Assembly (NCBI GenBank): GCA_016705325.1
Contig: JADIYJ010000033.1
Coordinates: forward strand, 1-64,000
Length of the DNA: 64,000 nucleotides
Direction of reading: 5' to 3'
Source of the DNA: Pseudomonadota bacterium
GTDB lineage: Bacteria; Pseudomonadota; Gammaproteobacteria; Steroidobacterales; Steroidobacteraceae
This document shows positions 57,487 to 64,000 of this stretch, in pieces (the first letter of the stretch is position 1; each line of letters starts with the position of its first letter). A model generated the notes under the pieces. The model did not search any database. It was not told where the DNA came from and saw only the letters and a list, made by a program, of their open reading frames with translations. The position numbers and the translations under genes were made by a program.

Positions 57487-57807
57487 TCAGCCTCCCAGCG
57501 ACGAGCGCGGAGCCGGGCAACTCGACATGCAATTCTGGTACTCGGCGGCCGCGGCCTGCTTGCATTTCGGCGGCGGCGCGGACGTGTCCGCCGGATTCAG
57601 AGCTTCTTTCAAGCCCGTGCAATACGCGATCCGACGGTCGATCTGTTTCTGGCACACCAGCGCGCAGTCCTCGAAGCGTGTATCGCGCTCCTGCGCCTGG
57701 GCCAATCGCAGGAACTCGCGGTCGGCTGCGTCTGCCGCCAGCGGCACGAGCAGAACCAAGCCAAGCGCAAATTGCGCGTGCGCGCGCCGCCACGAATCTG
57801 ATCGCAT
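57487..57807 (-). CDS. Small secreted cysteine-rich protein upstream of the Rhs toxin
   Basis: This 106-residue protein has a signal peptide (FALGLVLLVPLAADA) and a mature helical domain with six cysteines: C-x3-C in DCALVCQKQ, YCTG, KCKQ, and NCMSSC. It ends 3 bp before the Rhs start, so both share a transcript. The even Cys number suggests three disulfides in the periplasm. I recognise no family. Position and export make it a candidate accessory factor for toxin folding or release. Confidence 0.65.
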   Translation of the reverse strand: MRSDSWRRAHAQFALGLVLLVPLAADAADREFLRLAQAQERDTRFEDCALVCQKQIDRRIAYCTGLKEALNPADTSAPPPKCKQAAAAEYQNCMSSCPAPRSSLGG

Positions 57808-58040
57808 GACACTACCCCCTGGACCTGTTCCGGGTTCTCGGCGGCTGGTGTGCGTTCTGGATGTCCGCCCCTCGATGCGTCGCTGCAGGGTGCGGGTCCG
57901 ATCCTTATCGCGGTCGCCGGTCCGTCATCTGTGGTCCTGATGGACCATATATGGCCATCCTTGCGGCGTGTCAACGGTTTCTCGATTGGACAGAGTGCTG
58001 TCGAGAAAGCCGGCCGCCAAGCGAAGGCGTCCCGAGCCTG
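57808..58040. other. Spacer between the two facing toxin modules
   Basis: About 230 bp without a convincing gene. It contains the promoter region for the leftward Rhs operon and the left boundary of the inverted Rhs-tip copy near 58041. The open frame of the orphan tip runs through this stretch from 57850, but the residues are not Rhs-like before GKLCESF. AT-rich GATGGACCATATATGGCC (57939-57956) is a partial palindrome. Confidence 0.4.
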
Positions 58041-59520
58041 GCGCGCGGCCGGCAAGCTCTGCGAGAGCTTCACCTACGACAGCCTCGAGCGGCTCGACAC
58101 GGTGAGCCGCAATGGCACGCAGACGCTGAACGTCGACTACGACCTGATCGGCAACATCAGCAGCCGCTCGGACGTGGGCACGTACAGCTACCACGCCAGC
58201 AAGAAACACGCGGTCACCGCCGCCGGCTCGAACACGTTTGCGGACGATGCCAACGGCAACGTCATCACCCGCAACGGCGCCACCCTCGGCTGGGCGAGCT
58301 ACGACCTGCCGACCGCACTGGTCGCGGGCAGCAACTCGGCGAGCTTTGCCTACGCGCCCGATCGTTCGCGCTGGCGACAGGTGGCGACCACCGCCGGCGT
58401 CACCGCGACCACGATCTACGTGGCGGGGATCCTCGAGAAGGTCAGCAAACCCAGCCTGACGCTGTGGAAGCACACCGTGATCGGCCCGACCGGCCTGGGC
58501 GCGGTGTACGTGCGCCGCTCGGATGGCACGGCGGATACCTACTACCTGACCACCGATCACTTGGGCAGCACCGACAAGATCCTCAAGGCCGCCGGCAGCA
58601 CCGCTGCAGGTGGCGGAGAGTTCGCCCTACGGCGCACGACGCGGCAGCTCCTGGACGGGGCGCCCTCGGGCGCGGACCTCACCGCGATCGGCAACTCGAC
58701 GCCCGACGGGTTCACGGGTCAGGAGATGCTCGATGGCGTGGGGCTCATTCACATGAACGGGCGGGTGTACGATCCCGCCGTGGGGCGGTTCCTCAGTGTC
58801 GATCCGATCGTGCGCGAGGCCGCGGCCAGCCAGAGCTGGAACGGCTACGGCTACGTCGAGGGGCGGGTGCTGAGCTGGAGAGATCCGAGCGGGTGGAGCG
58901 GTCTCGAATCCATTGTGGTGACCGGCCGACGGATCGCGCGGGATGGCACCATGATCGGAAGCGGTTTTGGCGGCAACCTCTCCGGGCCGGCCGGTATCAG
59001 CGGGCCTTCGATGGGCAGTGAATACGAGACCGACAGCGGTCTCGAGGAAATGGTGGTGACCGCGACGCGCCTGCCGCCTCCGCCGCCGCCGCCAAATCTG
59101 ACCGCGTTGCCGCAAGGGCAACAACAGGCCAATTGTCCTAAGCCGCCTGCTGCCCCACCCGGGGTAAGTGTTGATGACAACATAGACATTGCCAAAGATT
59201 ATCCATGGCTCAATCCCGGCGCGACCGTCGCGTTAGTCGTCAATGTGCAGAATTTCGGGCCTTGGGACTACAAACGCCAGGGTCGTAAGTATGTAGCTTT
59301 TGGCAATTTCAATTTCGGCGCAGTCACCGCTGCGATGGGTATGCCGTACTACGTTGCGCAAAACGGCGCGGGCATCTATCAACAATGGAGAGGTGCAGCC
59401 GCCGACGGCAGCGGCGCCCCGATCCTCAAGTGGCCGTATGGAGATGCGACCACGGATGCGCAGCAAATTCAACGTGGACGACAATATGTTCTGCAGGGCT
59501 GCAATGGAGGTGCCAAATGA
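57850..59520 (+). CDS. Orphan Rhs tip with toxin 44 (Ntox44-like) C-terminus
   Basis: An open frame of 556 codons has Rhs sequence from ~58041 only (CESFTYDSLERLDTVSRNG onward), nearly identical to the large toxin's core. Differences include Y-to-D in NTFADDANGN and a local out-of-frame stretch near 58600-58660 that returns to frame. After DPSGW the sequence departs and ends in a toxin domain (residues ~460-556): FGPWDYKRQGRKYVAFGNFN, FGAVTAAMGM, YGDATTDAQQIQRGRQYVLQ. This is the pattern I remember for polymorphic toxin type 44, a predicted RNase-type toxin. It lacks signal peptide, FG-GAP repeats and most YD repeats, so it is a silent tip cassette or is expressed internally. The stop overlaps the immunity start (ATGA). 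Confidence 0.75.
   Translation: MRSGCPPLDASLQGAGPILIAVAGPSSVVLMDHIWPSLRRVNGFSIGQSAVEKAGRQAKASRAWRAAGKLCESFTYDSLERLDTVSRNGTQTLNVDYDLIGNISSRSDVGTYSYHASKKHAVTAAGSNTFADDANGNVITRNGATLGWASYDLPTALVAGSNSASFAYAPDRSRWRQVATTAGVTATTIYVAGILEKVSKPSLTLWKHTVIGPTGLGAVYVRRSDGTADTYYLTTDHLGSTDKILKAAGSTAAGGGEFALRRTTRQLLDGAPSGADLTAIGNSTPDGFTGQEMLDGVGLIHMNGRVYDPAVGRFLSVDPIVREAAASQSWNGYGYVEGRVLSWRDPSGWSGLESIVVTGRRIARDGTMIGSGFGGNLSGPAGISGPSMGSEYETDSGLEEMVVTATRLPPPPPPPNLTALPQGQQQANCPKPPAAPPGVSVDDNIDIAKDYPWLNPGATVALVVNVQNFGPWDYKRQGRKYVAFGNFNFGAVTAAMGMPYYVAQNGAGIYQQWRGAAADGSGAPILKWPYGDATTDAQQIQRGRQYVLQGCNGGAK
58041..59092 (+). repeat. Rhs-tip repeat, copy 2 (inverted relative to copy 1)
   Basis: This is the inverted partner of 52049-53083. 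It starts at GCGCGGCCGGCAAGCTCTGC. The two copies face each other across ~5 kb, so recombination between them could invert the segment from 53.1 to 58.0 kb. Small indels relative to copy 1 lie at ~58603, ~58623 and ~58660. Confidence 0.9.
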
Positions 59521-59945
59521 TCACGCCATTGCGTGTATGCCTCCAAGTAGCGATTGCGATTGCCGTAGTGGCTACGGGATGCTCAAGTTCACCGGAATCG
59601 CCGCCAAATGGACAAGAGGCACAATCGCTAATCGGTCCAGATGGGGATACTCGTGCGTTTGTGTGGATTCCGACACTGTCTGGGGGGCTGGGGGCCACGG
59701 TCTCTCAGCCATATCAAGCGTGGCTCGAGAGCAAGCGATTCGCCAGCAAGACCCTTGTTGTTGAGGCGTACAAGACGGATGGCCTTCACATCGCTTGGGC
59801 GGCTGGCAACATCCTAGAGGTTTGCTACGCGGATGCTCGTATATACAAATTTCTTAACGGAGTTGATTTTGCAGCTGAAGAATCACCCGAGATCGTGTCT
59901 GTCGAGATTGTTCTAAGAAGGGTGAAGAACCTCCATGCGTGTTGA
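59517..59945 (+). CDS. Candidate immunity lipoprotein of the orphan toxin tip
   Basis: This 142-residue protein has the lipoprotein signal VAIAIAVVATGC (Cys near residue 22). The ATG at 59517 overlaps the toxin stop (ATGA), which fixes the start and implies coupled translation. Mature sequence motifs are LIGPDGDTRAFVWIPTLSGG, LGATV, KTLVVEAYKTDG, IAWAAGNILEVCYADARIYK and VSVEIVLRRVK. The order of motifs parallels the lipoprotein beside the large toxin. GC content is visibly lower than in the surrounding region. It is the likely antidote to the toxin 44-like tip, acting in the periplasm. No family was recognised. Confidence 0.72.
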   Translation: MITPLRVCLQVAIAIAVVATGCSSSPESPPNGQEAQSLIGPDGDTRAFVWIPTLSGGLGATVSQPYQAWLESKRFASKTLVVEAYKTDGLHIAWAAGNILEVCYADARIYKFLNGVDFAAEESPEIVSVEIVLRRVKNLHAC

Positions 59946-60058
59946 CGGCGGGTCGAACTCAGACGCCGCAAAGTCCGTCTCCAATGGGAGAGGCGTCCTG
60001 CCCGGCACCAATGACGTTTGCGCGAGACATGGCGATCCGCAGGACGCTGGCTGAAATC

Positions 60059-60147
60059 AATTCCGGCTGATGCCGTGCCCCAGTTCCGGGCCATGACGAC
60101 CATGATTCCGGTCCATGCCGGGCCTCCATTCTGGAGGATGCCGGGCC
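60059..60147 (-). repeat. IS21-type terminal repeat array, right side of the toxin island
   Basis: On the minus strand four units of the same GGCCCGGCAT-N5-GGAAT-like 20-mer occur with the same 23-bp period (60147-60128, 60124-60105, then two degenerate units to 60059). They are inverted relative to the left array. No transposase gene adjoins them. The thermonuclease stop is 13 bp away. Confidence 0.7.
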
Positions 60148-60159
60148 GGTTTGAGTGAC

Positions 60160-60714
60160 TCAACGACCAAGCGCCGCGACGCACGCGGCAACCGTCTCCT
60201 GGGAGTAGTCGGTAAAGCGGCCCGCCCGCGACTTGCGCTGCCGCCATTGCCACGGGGCCACCCGATCGGCAGGCGGCAGGCGCCACAGCCCCCGGCCGAG
60301 GTCCCGGGCAGCTTTCTCGTAGGCACAGTACGCGGGTTCGTCGGCATAGCGGCGGTACGTCCACGCGTTGCCGCTCTTGATCATTTCCGCGTTGACGTCC
60401 TGCCCATCGAGCCACACGCGCGCGACCAGCCGGTCGTAGCGGTCCTGCTCGAACGGTTCCACCTCGACCACCTTGCCGAAGATCAGCTGCGACAGCGCGG
60501 CCTTGGCCGCTTTGCCGTTCGGCTGGCCCGACTCCGGCGCATCGATCGCGTGGAAGCGGATGCGGATCATGCCGGAGTCGAGCCGGATGTCGGCCGTATC
60601 GCCGTCGACGACCCCGACGACGACGCCCTGCAGCACCGGGCGGTCGCCAGCACGGGCCGCGCTGCCTGCGACGACGACCAGGGCGAACAGTAGGACAACC
60701 AGGCGTTTACGCAT
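60160..60714 (-). CDS. Thermonuclease (SNase-like) family protein
   Basis: This 184-residue exported nuclease has a signal peptide (KRLVVLLFALVVVAGSAARA). The SNase-like domain shows VVDGDTADIRLDSGMIRIRF, then HAIDAPES, with Asp, Arg and Glu in the usual catalytic places. The second Arg is in EQDRYDRLVARVWLDGQDVN. SGNAWTYRRYADEPAY and EKAARDLGRGLW complete the family pattern. It hydrolyses DNA or RNA in a calcium-dependent manner outside the cytoplasm, by family analogy. The ATG at 60714 was chosen at the signal peptide. It lies just outside the right IS21-type array. Confidence 0.87.
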   Translation of the reverse strand: MRKRLVVLLFALVVVAGSAARAGDRPVLQGVVVGVVDGDTADIRLDSGMIRIRFHAIDAPESGQPNGKAAKAALSQLIFGKVVEVEPFEQDRYDRLVARVWLDGQDVNAEMIKSGNAWTYRRYADEPAYCAYEKAARDLGRGLWRLPPADRVAPWQWRQRKSRAGRFTDYSQETVAACVAALGR

Positions 60715-60832
60715 CTGTCCATTCTGCCTGCGCGCCGAAACTGTCGGAACCGAACTCAAATGCGACGCGGCACGAGCGACTGCTGCTGCTAGCGTAGAGC
60801 CGTCGGGCCATGGCGGCCCGCGAGGCGCAAGC

Positions 60833-61285
60833 ATGAAGACCGCAACGACGCTCGATCAGTGGCTGACGCGATGGATCCTGTCGTTCGTGGCGGTAGCGCT
60901 CGTGATCGCAACGACGGGTGCGGGCGCGGAATCGCCGGAGGATCCAGCCCGCCACTCCCGCTGCCCGGCAGCGTCGGGCCGTGAACTGTACGCGCCACGC
61001 GGTTTTCTCGGGTACGCCTGCCTTGACGATCGGTGCAACTCGCACAAGGCCGGTTTCGACTGGGCCGAGCGCAACGGCATCGCCGATGCCCTGGCCTGCA
61101 CCTCGCGCAACGACCCTGGCTTCGTGGAGGGGTGCCGCGCCTTCGCGGAGGAGGCCGTGACCGCGGAACAGGCCGGCTTCGAGTGGGCGCGCGACAACGA
61201 GCTCGACGACACCTGCCTCTGCGCGGGTGCGGGACCGGCATTCGAGGCGGGCTGCGCGGCCTACGTTACGGGGTCTGCGCAGTGA
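60833..61285 (+). CDS. Secreted protein with two Cys-containing AGF-x-WA repeats
   Basis: This 150-residue protein has a signal peptide (ILSFVAVALVIATTGAGA). The mature part contains two related repeats: AGFDWAERNGIADALACTSR, then GFVEGCRAFAE, and AGFEWARDNELDDTCLCAGA, then FEAGCAAYV. It also has an N-terminal CPAASGRELYAPRGFLGYAC. The cysteines fall in equivalent places, suggesting a disulfide-stabilised repeat domain outside the cytoplasm. Function is unknown. The sensor kinase gene follows 72 bp later. Confidence 0.65.
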   Translation: MKTATTLDQWLTRWILSFVAVALVIATTGAGAESPEDPARHSRCPAASGRELYAPRGFLGYACLDDRCNSHKAGFDWAERNGIADALACTSRNDPGFVEGCRAFAEEAVTAEQAGFEWARDNELDDTCLCAGAGPAFEAGCAAYVTGSAQ

Positions 61286-61357
61286 CGGTGGGACGAGTGG
61301 TGCCCGGCGTGCGACGAATCGTTACCGCGGCAGGAACCGCCCCGCTAAGCTCCCGCC

Positions 61358-62431
61358 GTGACTCTCGACGACCTCCGCCGCAACCGCAACCTGCTCTTCT
61401 GGGCGCTGCACACGCTTGGCTGGAGCGCGTACCTGATCACCCAGTACCTGGGTGCGCTGCTGTATGAAAAGCCGACGTCCTACATCAAGGTCGTGCTGGC
61501 GGCGGCCGGCGGCGGCTTCCTGCTTTCGGCGCCGCTGCGCTACCTCTACCGGCACCTGTGGGGACAGCGGTTCGTCGTGGTCGTCCCGGCCGTGCTGTTC
61601 GCGGCCTGGTTCGTCGCGCTCGGCTGGCGCGTCGTCATCAACTCGTCGTACCTGCGCTGGGTCGAAACCGAATCGATGGCCGGCGAACCGTGGTACGGCA
61701 TCTTCGTCGGCACACTCAGCTCGACCTACCTGCTGCTGTGCTGGTCGGGCCTGTACTTCGGCATCAAGTATTACGAGGCGCTGCAGGAGCAGCGCGAATC
61801 GATGCTGCGTGCCTCCGCCCTGGCGCAGGAGGCCCAGGTGAAGATGCTGCGGTACCAGCTGAACCCGCACTTCCTCTTCAACACGCTGAATGCGATCTCG
61901 ACGCTGATCCTCGACAACCAGGGCAAGATCGCCAACCAGGCCGTCGGGCGGTTGTCGGACTTCCTGCGCTACACGCTCGACCAGGACCCGATGAAGAAGG
62001 TCACGCTGCGGCAGGAACTCGACGCGCTGAACCTCTACCTGGGCATCGAGCAGTTGCGGTTCGGCGATCGCCTCAAACTCGACTACGATATCGACGAGAA
62101 CGTGACGCAGGCGCTGGTGCCTTCGCTCGTGCTGCAGCCGCTGGTCGAGAATTCGCTCAAGTACGCGGTGGCGCCGCGCGAAGAGGGCGGCCGGCTGCGC
62201 ATCGAGGCGCGGGAAGAGCAGGGCAAGCTGCGGCTCGTCGTGCAGGATGACGGTCCCGGCCTGCCGGTGGGCGTTGAACTCGGTGCCGGCCGTGGCGTAG
62301 GTTTCCGCAACACGCGCGAGCGGCTCGCCGTCCTGTATGGGGACCGGCAGAAACTCGCCGTGCGCTTTTCCAGGCCGGGCCTCCGGCTCGAGATCACGAT
62401 GCCATTCGAACGGGCGACGCAACCGACATGA
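61358..62431 (+). CDS. LytS/AlgZ-type sensor histidine kinase
   Basis: This 357-residue membrane kinase starts at a GTG at 61358. It has four hydrophobic helices in residues ~10-145 (FWALHTLGWSAYLITQYLGA, VVVVPAVLFAAWFVALGW, LSSTYLLLCWSGLYFGIKYY). A His_kinase domain follows with the phosphoacceptor LNPHFLFNTLNAIS (His near 169). The ATPase part has VLQPLVENSLKYAV (N-box) and DDGPGLPVG (G-box). It autophosphorylates and passes the phosphate to the LytTR regulator encoded next, whose start overlaps its stop (ATGA). The layout matches AlgZ/LytS-like kinases; the signal is unknown. Confidence 0.92.
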   Translation: MTLDDLRRNRNLLFWALHTLGWSAYLITQYLGALLYEKPTSYIKVVLAAAGGGFLLSAPLRYLYRHLWGQRFVVVVPAVLFAAWFVALGWRVVINSSYLRWVETESMAGEPWYGIFVGTLSSTYLLLCWSGLYFGIKYYEALQEQRESMLRASALAQEAQVKMLRYQLNPHFLFNTLNAISTLILDNQGKIANQAVGRLSDFLRYTLDQDPMKKVTLRQELDALNLYLGIEQLRFGDRLKLDYDIDENVTQALVPSLVLQPLVENSLKYAVAPREEGGRLRIEAREEQGKLRLVVQDDGPGLPVGVELGAGRGVGFRNTRERLAVLYGDRQKLAVRFSRPGLRLEITMPFERATQPT

Positions 62432-63276
62432 CCATCCGCACACTGATCGTGGACGACGAACCCCTGGCGCGGCGCGGCCTCGAGCTGCGCCTGCAGGGCG
62501 CGACCGACATCGCCATCGTGCGCCAGTGTGCCAACGGCCGCGAAGCGATCGCCGCCATCGCCGAGGAAGACCCGGACCTCATGTTCCTCGACATCCAGAT
62601 GCCGGGTCTGTCGGGGCTGGAAGTGGTCGCGCAGGTGCCGCAGGAAAGCATGCCGATGGTCGTGTTCGTGACCGCGTTCGACCGCTATGCGATCAACGCT
62701 TTCGAAGCCCACGCGCTCGACTACCTGCTCAAGCCCGTGGACGACACGCGCCTTGCCGTCGCCCTCGATCGGGTTCGCGCGCAGTGGCAGCAGCAGCAGG
62801 CGATCGCGCAGCGCGAACAACTGATGGCGCTGCTCGCCGACGTGCAGGGCAATGGCGAGCTCTCGCCAGAAACCGCTGCTGCAGCCGGTGTCGCCAGCGC
62901 TGCCGACGCGCGCCGCTACGCGAAGATGCTGCCGATCCGTTCGGGCCGCGAGACGATCCGTCTCGACGTGACCACCATCGACTGGATCGACGCCGCGGGC
63001 GACTACATGTGCCTGCACGCGGACGGCCAGACGCACGTGCTGCGCGCCACGATGAAGGAACTCGAGGAAATGCTCGATCCGCGGGTATTCCAGCGTGTGC
63101 ACCGCTCGACGATCGTCAACCTCGCCCGGGTGCGCTCGCTGCGGCCTCATCTCAATGGCGAATGCTTTCTCAAGCTGCAGTCCGGACAGGAAGTGAAGTT
63201 GAGCCGCAGCTTCCGCGACAAGGTGGAGATGCTGCTCGACCGGTCCGGCTCGGCGCCGCATACGCACCGCGCTTGA
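62428..63276 (+). CDS. LytTR-family response regulator
   Basis: This 282-residue DNA-binding regulator has an N-terminal receiver domain with the acidic pocket LIVDDEPLARRGLELR, phospho-Asp in LMFLDIQMPGLSGLEV (near residue 55), Thr in VVFVTAFDRYAINAF and the Lys in DYLLKPVDD. After a Gln-rich linker comes the LytTR domain (~170-275): IDWIDAAGDYMCLHADGQTH, RVHRSTIVNLARVRSLRP and VKLSRSFRDKVEMLL. It forms a coupled pair with the upstream kinase and is similar in layout to AlgR. Targets are not visible in the window. Confidence 0.93.
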   Translation: MTIRTLIVDDEPLARRGLELRLQGATDIAIVRQCANGREAIAAIAEEDPDLMFLDIQMPGLSGLEVVAQVPQESMPMVVFVTAFDRYAINAFEAHALDYLLKPVDDTRLAVALDRVRAQWQQQQAIAQREQLMALLADVQGNGELSPETAAAAGVASAADARRYAKMLPIRSGRETIRLDVTTIDWIDAAGDYMCLHADGQTHVLRATMKELEEMLDPRVFQRVHRSTIVNLARVRSLRPHLNGECFLKLQSGQEVKLSRSFRDKVEMLLDRSGSAPHTHRA

Positions 63277-63280
63277 CCGA

Positions 63281-63335
63281 GAAATAGGGGACGCACCTAT
63301 TTGCGGAAATAGGCAGCGGCCCCAATTTCCTGTCA
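63281..63335. repeat. REP-like palindromic repeat
   Basis: Two consecutive hairpins are present: AAATAGG (63282-63288) with CCTATTT (63296-63302), then GGAAAT (63305-63310) pairing with ATTTCC near 63325. The AAATAGGGGACGCACCTATT motif resembles repeats I remember from many gammaproteobacterial genomes next to REP-associated transposase genes. It lies between the convergent LytTR and fadH-like genes. Confidence 0.65.
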
Positions 63336-64000
63336 GAGCCGCGCCGCGAGCCGCGATCCCTGGTCGATCGCGCGCCTGGCATCGAGTTCGGCGGCAACGT
63401 CCGCGCCACCGATCTTGTGCACGATGACCCCGGCGTTCTGCAGTGGCTCGTACAGGTCGCACAGCGGCTCCTGTCCGGCGCACAGCACGACGTTGTCGAC
63501 TTCGAGCAGCGTGGGACGGGCGCGGGCCTCGCCGAAGCTCACGCGCAATCCGCGCTCGTCGATGCTCTCGTAGTTGACGCCGCCGATCATCTCGACGCGC
63601 CTCATGCGCAGCGTCGCCCGATGAATCCAACCGGTGGTCTTGCCGAGGCTCTTGCCGAGCGGCGTGGCCTTGCGCTGCAGCAGGTAGACGTGGCGCGCAG
63701 GCAAGTCAGGGGCAGGCGCGGCCAGGCCGCTGCGCGCCAATTCCGGGTCGGTGACGCCCCATTCGCGCTGCCACGCGGGGAGGTCGAGCGCACTCGAATG
63801 CCCGGCCGAGACCAGGAACCCTGCCACGTCGAAGCCGATGCCACCAGCGCCGACCACGGCAACGCGTGGCCCGCACTCGTATCGGCCGAGCAGTACGTCG
63901 GCATACCCGAGCACGCGACCCGAGTCGCGCTGCGCGTCTGCACCCGGTATTTCGGGATCGCGCGCAGTCACGCCGGTCGCAAGTACGACTTCGTCATAGC
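63333..64000 (-). CDS. fadH: 2,4-dienoyl-CoA reductase-like flavoprotein, C-terminal part
   Basis: This is the 3' part (~222 codons) of a gene that runs off the window. It reads YDEVVLATGVTARDPEIPGA, then an NAD(P)-binding motif VAVVGAGGIGFDVAGFLVSA, LLQRKATPLGKSLGKTTGWI, MIGGVNYESIDERGL and DNVVLCAGQEPLCDLYEPL, ending in GSRLAARL. This is the C-terminal half of FadH-type NADPH-dependent 2,4-dienoyl-CoA reductases of the old-yellow-enzyme family, which remove double bonds during beta-oxidation of unsaturated fatty acids. The FMN barrel and Fe-S region lie beyond the edge, so the full identification is by this half only. Confidence 0.85.
   Translation of the reverse strand, partial: YDEVVLATGVTARDPEIPGADAQRDSGRVLGYADVLLGRYECGPRVAVVGAGGIGFDVAGFLVSAGHSSALDLPAWQREWGVTDPELARSGLAAPAPDLPARHVYLLQRKATPLGKSLGKTTGWIHRATLRMRRVEMIGGVNYESIDERGLRVSFGEARARPTLLEVDNVVLCAGQEPLCDLYEPLQNAGVIVHKIGGADVAAELDARRAIDQGSRLAARL

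Overview
The window is very GC-rich and gene-dense. Gene content points to a high-GC gammaproteobacterium, probably near Xanthomonadales, Nevskiales or Steroidobacterales. Pointers are a PA0069-type radical SAM gene behind a LexA box, HrpB, DUF502, Acs of gammaproteobacterial length, an AlgZ/AlgR-like LytS/LytTR pair and histidine use through FTCD. The placement rests on gene families only. No rRNA, tRNA or CRISPR array was seen.

Layout. 1-2,513: three broken genes (alpha/beta hydrolase, YjdF-type membrane protein, small channel-like membrane protein). 2,540-6,873: DUF885 peptidase-like protein, MFS exporter, SOS-controlled radical SAM gene. 6,982-20,492: one long plus-strand operon of about 11 genes, most overlapping or nearly so. 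It encodes four lipoproteins, a membrane-anchored Ser/Thr kinase-like protein with TPRs, an FHA-PEGA-sulfatase-modifying-factor-like protein, a TolQ/ExbB-like channel, an Hsp70/actin-like ATPase fused to an FHA domain, and two membrane-anchored VWA proteins whose transmembrane segment looks like that of ExbD/TolR/MotB. I read it as an uncharacterised envelope-spanning, probably ion-driven and phospho-regulated machine. A periplasmic TPR protein with a TonB C-terminal domain converges on it.

22,070-37,800 is mainly housekeeping: AmrB/MEMO, NAD synthase, MBL hydrolase, DUF502, PBP4-type DacB, HIT, acetyl-CoA synthetase, DUF456, HrpB, NlpC/P60, PolX-like HhH protein, lipase-like hydrolase. An inverted pair of composite hairpin repeats with covarying stems lies at 31,118-31,492. 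37,887-43,849 holds a small membrane protein, an orphan ThiF-like protein beside a secretin-N protein, a GNAT, a thioredoxin-fold lipoprotein and hutI. 44,018-49,470 carries hutU and a fused glutamate formimidoyltransferase-cyclodeaminase, separated by an inserted DUF4143 ATPase and an hsdS scrap. hutI, hutU and the fusion would take urocanate to glutamate; hutH is not in the window.

51,095-60,147 is a polymorphic-toxin island between two arrays of a 23-bp-period IS21-type terminal repeat. It has a 1,969-residue SpvB/TcB/Rhs-type toxin with an overlapping lipoprotein immunity candidate. Facing it is an inverted 1-kb copy of the Rhs tip carrying a different toxin 44-like C-terminus and its own overlapping lipoprotein. 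The window ends with a thermonuclease, a LytS/LytTR pair, a REP-like hairpin and the 3' part of a fadH-like gene.

Many otherwise good genes (radical SAM, kinase, ExbB-like, HIT, hutU, FTCD, secretin-N) contain one or two single-base frameshifts. That spread across conserved genes looks more like residual sequencing indels than decay, so the frameshifted entries are annotated across the shift.
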